A stretch of DNA of 64,000 nucleotides from Phialocephala subalpina (Eukaryota > Ascomycota > Leotiomycetes > Helotiales > Mollisiaceae): the NCBI GenBank assembly GCA_900073065.1, contig FJOG01000001.1, positions 2,389,790 to 2,453,789 on the forward strand, read 5' to 3'. The notes below the pieces were generated by a model, which was not told the origin of the DNA, searched no databases, and saw only the letters and a list, made by a program, of their open reading frames with translations. The first letter of the stretch is position 1. The number at the start of each line of letters is the position of its first letter. This document shows, piece by piece, positions 22,807 through 36,100 of this stretch. The translations under genes and the position numbers were made by a program.

Positions 22807-24531
22807 TTACTGCCAGAGGGTTAGGAATGCTATGATGAATGAGGGTATCTACTTACTTGTAGCTGAGGCTGGAATTGTCCATAGCCTGGGTGGGCTGGGG
22901 GCATTCCCATAGATGAGTATTGTGGTGGGGGTGGGGCTGGTCGGTAGGGGGTGCCAGCTGGTCCAGAGTTGTTTTGAGAACGGCCCCAGGAGAGACGAAC
23001 ACGGGAGTTGCCGATAGGGTAACCTTGCATTTGGTTGATAGCCATCTCAGCAGCATGACGTTGGACGAATTGGACGAAGCCACAGCCCTTTCCGGGTGGG
23101 ATCTTGACATAGGTAATTTCACCGAAGCCTTGGAAGAAGGAGCGGAGTTCATCCTCAGTGACGTAACCAGAGAGACCACCGACGAAGACAGTAGTGTTGT
23201 TGGGGTCGGTGAATTGGTTCATGGGTTGGGGAGCACCATAGTAGCCTGAAGCTGAAACATGAGTACAAACGAACAGCTAGGCGAGGGGAACGTTGGAGAA
23301 GGCAAAACTTACCGAGTGGAGGAGGCGCACCCATACCATACATACCAGGAGCTGCCATTTGTTGACCACCCATTCCACCTTGCATAGGCATACCAGCGGG
23401 ACCACCACCACCAGACTTGTTCTTGGGAGTGGCAGTCGAGATTCTCATGGGTCGGTTACCGCAGTAGACGCCTTGCATCTCAGTGAGTGCTCGTTGTTGA
23501 TCTTGTTCATCTGCAAATCGAACGAATCCGTAGCCTCGTGACATTCCGGAAATAGGATCGGTCATAATCTTGGCGGACTTGCATGAGGGGAATCGAGCTT
23601 GGAAGAGTGAGACCAAGACGTATTCATTAACCTCTGGACCAAGATCGCCAACGAAGATGGAGAATTCAGGGCCACGATCATCGCTGTGTAGTATTAGCTT
23701 CTGTTGTATGAGACGCAATGAGCATAGGAGTGGAGGAATATGAACCGAGATTCTGACCGTCTGTCGGCAAGACCACCACCCGAGGCCCAGTTGAGCTTGA
23801 AAGGGCGAGAAGTGTTTGGGATCATTGAGCCGTTGAGAGAAAGAGCCTTGGCGGCAGCAGCAGGAGAAGAGAAATCGATGAAACAGTATCCAGCATTGCT
23901 AATGAATGTTAGTTGAGGAGTATTGTGTGTGATGTTGGTTGATGTGCTTACCCTGAGAATTTATCACGGATCATCTTTACATTGACTGATTCGCCCATGC
24001 CAAACCAAACAGATCGAATAAAGTTCTCATCAATCCACGGCTCGAGCTCGCCCATCCTGAAGATTATGATTAGCAAAACGTACCGTTGAAAGCGACGTAA
24101 ATATTGAGCGTGATGTTGTGTGTGGGTGTAGATTGGAGCACATTGCTGCGCTGCGCCGAAATCGCGCGCAGGCGCATAGCGGAACGCCAGAAACGCATAC
24201 GTGCAAAAGATGCTCTCAAAGCTGATGACGACAGAAGATGATGCTCCTGATCGCAAGATACAAGAGGGTGTAGGCATGGATGAGGGGATAGGGGAGTAGA
24301 GTAGATTTACCAGAGAGTGGTCTTCGCATCACCGCTGACACTTCCACCGGCGCCCTCAACTCCACCTTGTTGCGCAAAGGGAGCTGGAGAGCCGCCCTCT
24401 TGACCAGGCTGTTGTTGCATCTGTTGTTGGGGGGGAGCCATGCCTTGAGGAGGACCTTGCTGTTGCTGCATACCGTTGCCGTTGTTCTCTTGGAACTGGC
24501 CTTGTTGATTGGGATCGTACTGGAAAGACAT
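22807..24531 (-). CDS. Three-RRM RNA-binding protein (Nam8/Csx1/TIA-1 type)
   Basis: Predicted protein of about 409 residues with three RNA-recognition motifs, matching the fungal Nam8/Ngr1/Csx1 group (U1 snRNP-associated splicing or mRNA-stability factors). Exons, minus strand: 24531-24311, 24056-23952, 23898-23758, 23683-23313, 23245-22857 and a stop-only exon at 22809-22807. The N-terminus is Gln/Pro/Gly-rich. RRM1 starts at TLWMGELEPW (RNP1 AGYCFIDF), RRM2 at FSIFVGDLGPEVNEYV (RNP1 RGYGFVRF) and RRM3 at TVFVGGLSGYV (RNP1 KGCGFVQF). A Met/Gly-rich linker separates RRM2 and RRM3, and the tail is Pro/Gln-rich. Two points are uncertain. Exon 3 could end at 23746 instead, adding four residues. 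If the last intron is retained, translation ends nine residues later at 22830. Confidence 0.9.
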
Positions 24532-27500
24532 CTTGCCGCGCAGAGACTGTAAATGAATTTACAGAAGTCTATGTATGAGTGTGAAGGTGGAAGGTTGAAG
24601 GTTGAAGTAAAATCGCAGAAGGTGCGGAGTTGAAAGAAGTTTGTAGGTAACAAAGTTCGAGATTGAGGACGAAAATATGTGGTGACCTAAATACCCATTC
24701 ACCGGTTAGCGAAGCTCTCGAGTCATTTTATTTGGCACTAGTTAGGAAGTGGGTGAGTATTGGCAGACCCTCGTAAAAACGGCCTTAGGCCGACGATCAG
24801 AATCGGAAGGAGACCTTGACAAACGTGGCAAGAGACAGCAGCTCACAAAGGCGAAGTACTTAAGAAGCTGACAGGTAGAACTGTAAAGACAAACGCAGTG
24901 GATGAATCAAATCTTGTGGCTGCTGCGCAAGCCTTTGCTCCGAAACTGTCACTTGGAATGGCAGCTGTAGGCTTCGAGGCTCAACCCAAGGTATCAGAAC
25001 AACAAACAAGCTCTGCAACGGAAGGTGAATGGGTCAGACGGACGTGATGACTGTTCGTGACTCTTTTACTCGCCAGTGTAAGAGGTAATAGTAGTCTCAA
25101 GTAACATCTGGCTCAAATGCAAGGCGGGCTCAAATACTAGCGGATTACAAGCAAAGGCAGATGGATGATCACAATCAATAATAACACGTAGAGTATATCA
25201 TTTATTTACGTGATCAGCAGCTGTCGGAGGCTTTACGGATCTTATACCCATCAGAGAAAGTTTGAATAACCTCTAGGAGATGGGCTACATCAACGAAGCA
25301 GCAGTCAGCGCAGCAAACACGTATGCCAAGCAAGCAAAGACTGGCGACGCTTCAAGACAATGCAGACCAAGCTCAAGCAATGCACAATGAACTGCAATTG
25401 TCGTAAGACATGCAAGACAGGCAAAGCGGAAGCAATGGCGTACAAGGCGGTCTCGAACAGCCAGCTCATAAACGCCGCCTCCAGAGACAAGCTCAGAGGA
25501 CTGCGACGCATATTTCCAAGACACGCAGACGTGCGGATACGAGAGCTGTGTTCGAATTCAGACGTGGTGCGGTTCTGCCAGTTTCCGTTTTGGTGGTGTT
25601 GGGATGGAATCTCCCTCGTCGATGCCTGCTGCTTAAACGCAACTAAACCGACTTCAGAGAACACCAATCCAACGCAACTACAACAGGCTTCGCAAAACTC
25701 AACACAAACATGCCAGCCAGTACAGACCAACTACAGAAGGGAACTCCTCGTCCCGCCGACTTCTCAGCCACAAGAATTCGACCTTTCAGCTAAATTCTGG
25801 CAAACTTCACGAAAGTCGCACGTTCTGATGAATGCAAGAGTTACAGCCAAAACTACACTCTTCTCTAGCACAAGGTTGGGGAGCAAAATTGAGCACAGTT
25901 CTACGTGCAATTCTACCCTTTCCTCCAAGAAGCAATCACTATTTTACTAATATGCTACAGGATACTGGATCGGGCCTGCTCAGCCACCATTACTACAATT
26001 CTACGAACCGAATTTTGAAGACAGCAAACAGAATTTGGCAATATATATAAACACGAGAAGAATCAACAACAACAGCAACAACAACAACAAGCAAGAGCAT
26101 ATGAAGGTTTGCAGATCTTCAAGACTGCTTGATTGTGTCTGTATAGGCGATTCCACGCCAGACGACATCACTGAGGAGTCCTTTCTGCCCTTGGAAGAAC
26201 GGCTCTTTGGAGGACAGGTAGTCCAGAGACTTCTAGAATACGAGTTCTGAGGCTAACAGTCTTGTAAAACAGATTCCTATTATCTATCCTTACGGAGGCA
26301 TTCGCAAAACAGGGTCCGACCAGCTCAGTAGGCATAATTTGTATTGCTCCGAGTACAGGAGCCGAGCCTTCTTCTCTATATATACAATAGCCTTTCCATG
26401 TGGCCCGGGCATCAAAATCAAAAATGCGAATCAAAAAGAGGCATTGTCCATTTAGTCTCGCCTTGCGAAACCCCTGGCTCGAGCGGTCATAAGTCCTTCG
26501 CCAAGTACACCGAACCTCAGGCAAATATAGAGGACTTCTACATCTCCAACAGTACATTCTACGGGTCATAAGAACAGACTTCGTCTTTACCGAGAAGCCG
26601 ACTCGAGATATTAAGTTCCCCGTAGTCGAAACGTTCGGAGGCATCGGATTGGTCCAATGCCATTCATTTCTAGACTCTGCAACTTTGGTAGAGGCAAGAA
26701 TATCTTACTCCACAAGATAGTACTATGTCATACATCCAGACTTGGTCAAGAAACTGCAGCTATGCAACAATCCCCCAAGCTCTGGTGCTATAGAAAATCT
26801 GGAATCCTTTCGTCTGCGGTGCATCTGCAGTAGCTCGAGGAAAGGCCAGCAGGGAGGAAAGCAAACAAAACAAGGTGTTCCAGAGCGCCTATTCTCCTCC
26901 CCGCTCCATCAAGAGGGTCTGCCAGCCGTATATCGAGGATCAGGGGTGATTGGGCTCACCTCAAATTATTCCCGGACCAGCTCGAAGAAGATATCCAACC
27001 CAACCTTCGTAAAGTTCGTTATTTGCGGCGGAAAGCAGTCCCAAAACAAGACCGTGAGGAAAGTCGACTTCGAAAAGTATGGCAATGCTTGCGCCTGCAG
27101 ATAATTCGAGAGCGAAAGGGCGTCAAAGATGGTGAGATTCGCTGGAAGGGATCGCTGAGGATGACTCCAAAACTGCAAGCAACGCCACAATTGTCAGTCA
27201 ATGGTTTCCAAAAAGCTTGACACGGTAGAGACGATGGGTAATAGAGTATAGATGGGCTGTTTGACTCTGCTGCTGCACTTTGCGCCGAGCTTTGCCAGCA
27301 CCAGCAAACGCAACGAAGGCTAGCGACCTGCTCCAAAGCGATGCGCCAGCATCAACAGCACACCTGTCTTCGGTATGCAGGCTTCCGTGGGCGTGCGACA
27401 ATGCTTTCGATGCTTGCTGGGCCCTAGACGAGCGACAATAGCTGTGGCAAAGGCAGGGGATGGTGGATGAGGGGTTGTGTTGAGATTGAGCCTCCATCGC

Positions 27501-30500
27501 GTCTAGGCGCAAGATCTTGCAAAGGATCTACTACTTACAGGTTGACCAGGTGGAAAGGCAGCAAATTCGAAAACACCGGCGATACGAAAGGACACGAAGG
27601 ACCGAGATATCGACAGGAAACAATTGACGCAAACAGACGGCGGGGACAAATTCGATAGGTTCGAGAGATGATGATGGGTGGGAGAAGAGGAGAGGAGGTG
27701 TAATGGGTGAGTGAGTGGTGGTGGGCAAGGAGGGGACAGAGCTACCCTAAAGTCTAATGATGGTGTAGTGCAAACTTCGCTGGTCCGGTTTGCACGCGCA
27801 AGGCTAAGGCTAGGCTTGTAAACTTGCCATATGATTAGGCGGATGGTTGTTTCTCGTCTCGTTCGTTTCGTCCGTCCCATAAGCACATCAGGGTCATCAG
27901 GGTCACTTGTTACAGCCAGGCACAGGCAGTCACGGCTACAGCATGTTCAGTTCGCTGGTCAGAGCAGAGGGCAGCCGGCGGCCAGCGTTTCTCGAACTCC
28001 GTCCCCGTCAAGGTTCACCAACTCAGTTCAGCTTGGTAGGATCCGTTCTTTTCGTTTCCTGTTTAAACTCGAAGGGGCCCAGCATGGCGCGAATGCGCTA
28101 GTTAGTGGACCAGTGGAGGCTTTAAAATGCCTCGTAAGGGACCTGGGCACGCCTATACTGTAACCACCAGTACTGGGGCATTTGCCCTGGCCCCTGGGTC
28201 GGTGATGTGGATGTGGTAGGCTGGGTCATGTTGAGGGTCCTTCCCAATCCTGCGCGGTGCGGTTCCTCGGATCTCTGGATGTGCGCTTTCTTTCCAGCAC
28301 AAGCGGGACAGCGAGGAGAATTAAGGGAGGGGAACAGAGGGCTGAGGACGGAAACGGAAGCACAGAATGGATGATCTACACCAAGCCCATGATCCCTGAC
28401 ATTTTTTCTGATCGAATTGCGCTGTCAGCCAACCTGGCAGGAAGAAATGGCAGCAGGATGACCAGGGCCAGCGATGTTGCATATTCGTGTTACGGGCTGC
28501 CGTAGAAGCCGGCCGTGGGCCATGGGGCTTACCTATTAGACGAGAGTCAAATGAAGCATCATTGTTTACGGACGAGTATTCGGCTTTTTACCAGCAAAAA
28601 GGGGAGTAGAACAAGCCAAAGGGCTTGAGGTGTGGTATATTTAACGTTGGAGATGCTGCGGAGATTCACTTGACCTCATCACCCTCAAAATCTTCCCCGC
28701 CATGACGATGAAAGACATCATTACCGTATTTCTTCATTCAAAGCTTCAATTTGCCATACGGCTCTGCCATGGTGACCGTATCAGTGGATAAATAGATTGA
28801 GTTACTTGAGAGTATTTCTAGTAATCCCTGAGATATGTTATAAACGGACTGTCAAAGCCTCAGAAGCTTGAGGACAGCAGCTCATTTTGTAAGATTGAAC
28901 TCGGATCGTGCCTTGCATACAAAATGGCAGGCGCACAGTGCACATGCAGCAAGATCTGAATGCAGCAAGTGGCACATGCACCAGATGAACATGGAGATTC
29001 GTTTCCAGTATGAGTATTTGCTTCTTCAAGCCCTTTCGTCTTTTCTTCCTCTTCCGAGTATTGGCGCTTTAAAGGCGGACCAAAGTCCTTTATCGGACGT
29101 CATGAGGGACGGAGCATCTAAAATGAGTGAAACAACGTTTGAGAACAATCCTTTCGGGGCACGATTCATAAGCCACACCACCAATGATGAGGGTAATATA
29201 TTACCAAGGTGTGGCCCGTGACCGACGCAAAGTCCTGCCATTGTCTGTGAACTCGAGGGACTTTGAGGCCATCACGATCCTTGACCTCCTGAGATACGAA
29301 GAGATCACAGTACCGAATAATTGTTTCAACCGCTCTCGTGCATGCAGCATCTCGAAGATCTGAAAAGTATATTGCTCCACTAAACATCGGCTATCCAACC
29401 TTACTCTCACACTCGCAGCTTCCCTGTCAGCAAGCTTTTCGCAACTCTTAATGGATGCTTGCAGAGCCCTATAAAACCCTTCAACCATGCCAACAGAGTT
29501 CGGTTATAAGCATTACTCATCTTGTCATTTCATCGGCAGTTCACGCCGAGCTTCAGCGTGGTGGTCCCAACATCTCTTGGTTCATCGACTGGCAAGGAGG
29601 TACTTTCGTAAAATGTACGAAGACCTCAAATTCCAGACGGCGCAAGCTGCACTTCTGCACGCCGTACTCCAAAATACGGCCCAGATCAAAGATGGCCACG
29701 ATTGACGCAACCCGTGCGTCTGCACGTAATGTTTCCAGCCTCTCATTCGCCAACGAAATCCAACAAAACTGCACTCGGATATCTCGAAAGATGAGATCGA
29801 CCATTCAGCTGTAACGACACGACTCGCATCTTGGTGATATGGTGCCACCAACTCTCCCGCTGCAGGACTCAAGGCTTGATACTGGTCGAGTACATATACA
29901 CAAGAGGTCGCATCGTCAATTACAATGGAGTGATAGGATGAGAGCTGCAGGCCAGCAAGGGACCAACCAGCTTCGAGCTCACCGACTACCCAGGACCGGC
30001 ATCAAGCATCAAGCATCAAGCAGATATCCCCAATAAAACCTGCTGGCTGGGTACACGCATTTTTGACAGCTCATCGAAGGTCACTGGTTTTCAGATTTGC
30101 TCCCTTGTGCCTTCCAGCCCAGCTTACTAGATCAACCAGCTACCAATATCAATTCCCAAATGATACAACAACAGACCAACCAATCACCAAAACATCCACA
30201 CCACGGCCTCAATGATGTCCCTCAAGTCACTCTCACATACATACCTCAACCCCATCCCTTATCAAAAAAACCCTTCACCCCTTCATTCCCAAGAATTTGA
30301 CCAGTCACATCATCCCGTTCCTCGCAAGCTTACCCAACCTGACGTTACACAAGCAAATAAATTAACTCCAGATCTGGTGATCCCTGAAATGATCGACCGC
30401 CGTCGTGACATTGGTCATGTCTGTGTGGCTAGAAACGTACCGCTTCTATTTCTTTATCCGGTGAAGCTTGAGTGTTGTCTATATGAAGCTTTGGTCTCCC

Positions 30501-31950
30501 CATGTGAAAGTTGTGATACCTCAAGAAGCAAGTTCTCAGCCTCATCTTCTTGCTTTGATCACAGATGGGCATCGGCATCTTGCATGAGCCCACAAAGCCA
30601 CATCAAATATTCCGGAGGAAGCTCCGAAGTGCATGGAGATTCGTTTAGATATGATGGATCCGGGGAGGGCCAAAGGTATGATGAACATGCAGCTGGAGGC
30701 GTCAAAAAGCGGCACCGGCTTTGAAGAAAGCGACGAACGAAGTGAACCGGGAAAGAGATTGTTCAGGATTCGGAGGGTCTTTAGGGCAGAGCATAATGAG
30801 GGTTCACCTCATCATTATAGTATCATCCTTTTGAAAGTTGAAATGTCGTTCGAGCCAGTGTCCCTCACTTCTTGATACTGTGATGTTGTCGCTTTTTCAG
30901 TACCTATCGAGCTCGAGGTCAAAAAGAGCCTTCAGATCTTCTTAGCTCTGATAAATAATGCCTCGACACATCTCAATCAACCCAAGTACGTCCAACTTTA
31001 GCATATGAGCTCAGATTAATGCCTGAATTCTTGTCGCCTATTTCAAGCCACTCAACAATGTCCCAATGTCCACACTCAAGTCCAACATTTGAATCCCATG
31101 AAGATCTCAATCCTCAGATCCCCATCGCAAATCCAACCCGATGTCAGTCCTTGACCTGAATGCGACGCAGAATCTAACGGGAGACCTATTCTTCCTCATT
31201 ACCTCCAAATCCGACGACTGACTAACCAAGTTCACAATTTTCGCACTCACCAATGCAGGACCATCAAGACTCATGTCCTTACCCAAACCAAACAACCACC
31301 CACTCTCCGAAGCGAATCTCCAACTTCCTTTCCTCGCTTCACGTATTCCAAGCTCGGCCACGGCTCCTCCTTCGTCTAGAAGACGAGATCCTTTTTCTAC
31401 CTGCGAAGCCGAACTATCTGTTGGTAACGAAGATGGCCTTATTGAGGTTGCTACTCGCTAGAAATTGCCAATTTACCAAGATGAGAACACTTGCCGCAAG
31501 CCGTTCTATCAAGTCCCACCTCTCAAACTCAAGCAAACAGATACGCAGAACCTATGAAGTAAGAAACAAGAACGAGAAGTGCACCACTCAGCCCGAGGGA
31601 AGGATCTGGAACCAGCTGCTACTTGGATTCGTAAGACGGTGGGTGTTCGATGCTTGGAACACTTGGAATCAACGGCTTCGAAAGTCCGGCGACTGCAGGA
31701 CATTCACTGTGAACCACTTGAGGTCCGCCACAGCAATTCCGACTTGAGAAGAAAGGGTCCTTTCGACAGGATCGACTCTTTCGATGTTATTGCTGGCTTG
31801 TTGAACAACATGCAATGGCATCGAGCAGCTGCAACTATTGTATCTCTTCCAAAGGCGCTGACTTCTGCCATTGGACTTAACCTGGGCTGATGCCAGTACA
31901 GAACGTGATGCAACATTGCAAAGACAAAGCCGAGGGAGAGCTAATGCAAA
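24532..31950. other. Seven-kb stretch without a convincing gene
   Basis: Open frames are numerous but short, overlapping and without recognisable domains; the largest is 196 codons (25360-25950, +), opposed by a 141-codon frame. Minor simple repeats occur: a CAA-rich tract near 26,065-26,095, a CATCAGGGT duplication near 27,885-27,905 and three copies of ATCAAGC at about 30,003-30,023. A C/T-rich minus-strand tract at about 27,600-27,720 is followed by a consensus donor (CCTGTAAGTAG, GT at 27,538-27,537). This could mark the 5' end of an unannotated minus-strand transcript, perhaps a non-coding RNA or a very long leader of the RRM gene. I found no tRNA or rRNA. Confidence 0.4.
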
Positions 31951-32560
31951 CTAATGGGAGTATGAACAGCAGTGAAAATGGAACGAAGGCCTCCCTTGTC
32001 CACAATTGAAGCAAACCCACCTACTCCCTTGATATCCACTCTTCTGCCCATCACCCCTCTGCCTAGGGAAGCCTTGCCCTCCTGGTCCACGATCGTTGCG
32101 ATCGGCACATCCGGCTCCATTGAAAATGTTGGCAAGGGTTTCAATTCCCTCTGAGAAGGTTTCTTGCTGTGCCGCAAGCATCTTGAGAAGCTCACGATCC
32201 TTTGCATCAAATTGCATTGTGACTTCCTTCTCTTTTCCAGAAGAAGGCTGACGACTTGTACCCGTTGCCTCGTAGCTCCCAGCGTGAACTTAACTATGTC
32301 CTTAAAGTTTGCTGCGTTCATAGCGGAATACATACCGATCGTCGCTCAGGCACTACTATCATTAGACAGCCCATCGATGAAAGCGTCCCTGACCTCGTCG
32401 TCTTCTGCAGACCTAGAATTCTTCCGGGTTTTCTGGCCAGCTCAATATATCCAGATAGAGAACTCTCGTGTTGCTTTAAGTCGATCAACTCCTCCCGCGG
32501 TCTTCTTGTCGATCTTTGATACCAGATCAGCAACTCAACGTGCTATTCAAAGTCACTTTG
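31951..32560 (-). mobile_element. Decayed retroelement gag-like fragment
   Basis: On the minus strand the remains of a gag-like nucleocapsid gene run through three frames. The order is ELIDLKQHESSLSGYIELAR (frame a), then DDEVRDAFIDGLSND followed by an in-frame TGA and MYSAMNAANFKDIVKF (frame b), then MQFDAKDRELLKMLAAQQ and a Gly/Arg/Gln-rich stretch to WVCFNCGQG (frame c). CFNCGQ is the start of a CCHC zinc knuckle. The His-Cys half is displaced (FHFHC), so the knuckle is broken. The matrix-like segment, basic linker and knuckle order are typical of LTR-retrotransposon gag. No pol or LTR was identified nearby, and the class (gypsy or copia) is unresolved. Confidence 0.55.
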
Positions 32561-33184
32561 ACATTGACGAAAGTATCACAGCAAGCAAAGCAAGATCAAG
32601 AGACAGTTTTCAAGAGAACTCGTAAGGCTCATGACCTCATGTCAATGTATTCAGCATCCTACCGATAGCGTATCCTCATGCACAAGCAATCTCGTCCCGG
32701 CCCCTTCTACAGATCTACCACCTCCACCCTGTCCCGCCCCGCCCCAGCAAGCAATCTTCCTCCACCAAAGCGGGAATATATGAGAAGAGCAACCCTCAAA
32801 TCCCGCAAGCCATGATGGGAGAAAAACACAAGAAACTAGTACTAATATCGCTCCTCGGATGCAATGAAACAGGAAACAGCAAAAAAAGCAATGAAACGAC
32901 CAAATAAACACAACCCAGACCGATATTCCATCCATCGCAAAGAGGCAATGCTGTTTCCCGGTGCATATTTTGCCATAAATCCCTCCTCCCAACTCCATTT
33001 CCAGAGAAACGCCATGCCGTTTGCGAATGAAAATTCAAGTCAAAGTCATGAATGAATGTACAAGATTCGAAGGGGAGAATGTCTCGGGACTCGCGATGGT
33101 GGTATCTAATGTGAGAGTTCAAAATTGCATGCAGTGCATTGCACTGTAGCGTAGAGAAGAGCAATTTGAGTCCGAGTCAAGTGT
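32561..33184. other. 3' flank of the histidine kinase gene
   Basis: This stretch carries the likely 3' UTR of the downstream-reading minus-strand kinase gene. Open frames here are short and unsupported. I see nothing else. Confidence 0.45.
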
Positions 33185-36100
33185 TTAGCTACTATGTGCG
33201 CGCATGAGAAGCTGTTCAAGCTTAGCATGGACATCATCGAAGGGTTTTTGGGGGACGCACTCTTGCAAGAGGATCCTCCTGATCGGCCGTTACTATCGCA
33301 GGACTCTCTAGGCTTCCATGGCTGATTGGGCCTGTCGTTGTCAACGCACGAGGCTCAATTGGTGGACGAAGCATGGAGCCGCCAGTATTTGCCGCAGGGC
33401 TAGCGGTTCCATTTGGAGCAGCACCGGTAGCTGCCTTGGGTGATTCATCTTTTGGAGAAGTGCGAATGTCTCGACCCTTCTCCAAGAGCGCACCGCCGAG
33501 GGTAGCGCACTTGAGAATAGTTTGGATGAGGTGATTCTGCTTCAGCGGCTTCGATAGATACTCATCCATTTGAGCTTGAATACATCTCTCCCTATCACCA
33601 AGCATAGCGTGAGCCGTAAGAGCGATGATTGGGGTTCGCTGAGTTCCTAGGCTTCGCTCGTACTCTCGAATCTTGGCGGTAGCTTCAAATCCTCCCATGA
33701 TTGGCATTTGTACGTCCATGAGGATGACATCGTATCTCTTCTCCTTAATGGCATCAAGAGCCTCCTGTCCATTACCGACAACGGTGACAACGTGGTGATA
33801 TTTTTCCAAGATCTTGACGGCCAAACGTTGGTTGACAATGTTGTCTTCAGCGAGCAGGATGTCGAAAGATTTGGTGTTGTCTGCTAACGATGGCGCAGCT
33901 CGGTTCTCCAAAGCTGGGATCATTCCATTGCCAAGATCGATGGTCAAGCATGGTGTGGTCATGTACGAGGTGATACCGAGATCAAGAGCGGACTTCAGAC
34001 TGACATGGACGACTGGAGCCAGCAGTACAATTGGAATATACTTGAACTCATCGATGGATCGCATTCGTCGAGCCGTCTCGATCGAATCAACGATGATAAC
34101 ATCGTACGTAGAAGCAATCTTCGAGGTGCCTCCAGTCAAGTTGATATTCTTCTCAGAATCGACAACGACAGGCATGAGCCCAATTTGTCGAAGCATCGCA
34201 ACGATCTCCTTGCCGTGGCCAGTCTGGCCCTTGTCGATGAAGAGCACATCGTGGGCTTGGTATGGCTTGAGTTGCTTCTCAATGAAGCCGATATCAGAGG
34301 TGGCGAGACGAACCGTGCAAGTGAAGAAGAATGTGCTGCCCTTGCCGTATTGACTCTTAACCCAGACATCTCCGCGCATCAGATTGACCAATCTCTTGGA
34401 AATGGACAGACCAAGACCAGTACCACCAAACTTTCTGGTCATGGAGCCATCAGCTTGTTGGAAGGTATCGAAGATTAGATCAAGCTTGTCTGCCTGGATA
34501 CCAATACCCGTATCGGACACAGAAAACTCAATGGCGTACTCGTTGGGAGCGCATTGGTCTTGTTCAGCCTTACGGATAGTCAAAGACACCTCGCCATGTT
34601 CGGTAAACTTGATAGCATTACCGACCAGATTGAGGATAACTTGTCGGAGACGGAATGAATCTCCAACAACGTGATCAGGAACAGAACTGTCAACACGGTA
34701 CGTCAGATCCAGGAACTTCTCGTTCGCCTTCACTGCTAGTGTCTTGAGAGCGTTGAAGACAGTCCCACGCAGGGTGTATGGAATTTCTTCCATAACCATA
34801 CGGTTGGCTTCAATCTTCGACAAATCGAGAATATCATCGATAATTGTCAGCAGACTGTTTGCCAAGTTGTGGACAATATTGAGCATCTCACGCTGGTATT
34901 GCGTAAGATCCGTGTCGAGAGTAAGCTGGGTCATGCCGATGATTCCATTCTGCCTAACGAATTAGCCCTATAAAAAGTCATCTAGTGGGAGAGAACTCCG
35001 GAGCTGAGGGCTGTCTCAGGAGCCGGCATGCAAACGAAGTGTCTCAGCTCCCGAGACAGCTCCAAGCTCTGAGCTCCCACAGACAAAGACAGCAACTCCA
35101 TATGGAAATAAGCTTACCATGGGGGTTCGGATTTCGTGGGACATGTTCGCTAGGAATTCGGACTTCGTCCTATTTGCGAACTCGGCGGCTTCCCTAGCAG
35201 CAGTATTTCGTTGAATGGAATCTCTCAGGTTGAACACCATTTGGTTGATCTTTCGCTTGAGCTCATCCATTTCTCCAGATGCCTCAACCGTAATCAGCTT
35301 GGTGAAGTCACCATCGGTTGCCGCATTGGTGATATCGCCAAATGCGCGCACTTGAGCCGTCAAATTCATGGCCATAGTGTTTACATCTAAAAAGGGGTTA
35401 GCCGAACGCAAATAAATTACTATCAAGCGACAGGATGTTGGATTTGCTGCTTACCAGTCGTAATCTCCTTCCATCTTCCACCGATGCCCGCAACATCGGC
35501 TTGACCACCCATCTTGCCGTCGACGCCCACATCTTTGGCGACACGCTGAACTTCGTTGGAGAAGATACTCAATCTGTCGACCATGTTGTTGATTGTCTCC
35601 TTTAAGACTAAAATCTCTCCTGCGGCTTCAACCTCAATCTTCTGGCTCATATCACCATTCGCAATAGCCTGGGTGACAGTGGATATTCCTCTGACTTGGG
35701 AAGTCAAATTGCTTGCCATGGTGTTCACGTTCTCCGTGAGATCTTTCCATTTTCCTTCAACATTGTCCACCTGAGCCTGACCGCCAAGTGTGCCGTCTGT
35801 TCCGACCTCTCGAGCGACTTTGCTGACTTCGAAGGCAAATGTTCCAAGGCGGTCAACCATGGTGTTGATGGTATCCTTCAAAGACGCGATTTCACCCTGT
35901 ACCTCTACTCCAATTTTCTTTGTCAAATCGCCCTTCGCCACAGCAGTTGTAACCTTTGCAATCTCGCGCACTTGTGTGGTCAAGTTCATGGCCATACCGT
36001 TGACGTTCTCGGTCAGGTCTCGCCATGTTCCTTCAACATCATGAACAGTAGCCTGGCCGCCAAGTTTACCCTCTGTGCCGACCTCCCTGGCAATCTTCGT

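Noticed and set aside
25360..25950. 196-codon plus-strand ORF with ATG
   Set aside because: Composition is not typical of a conserved protein, it has no motif and it is opposed by other open frames.
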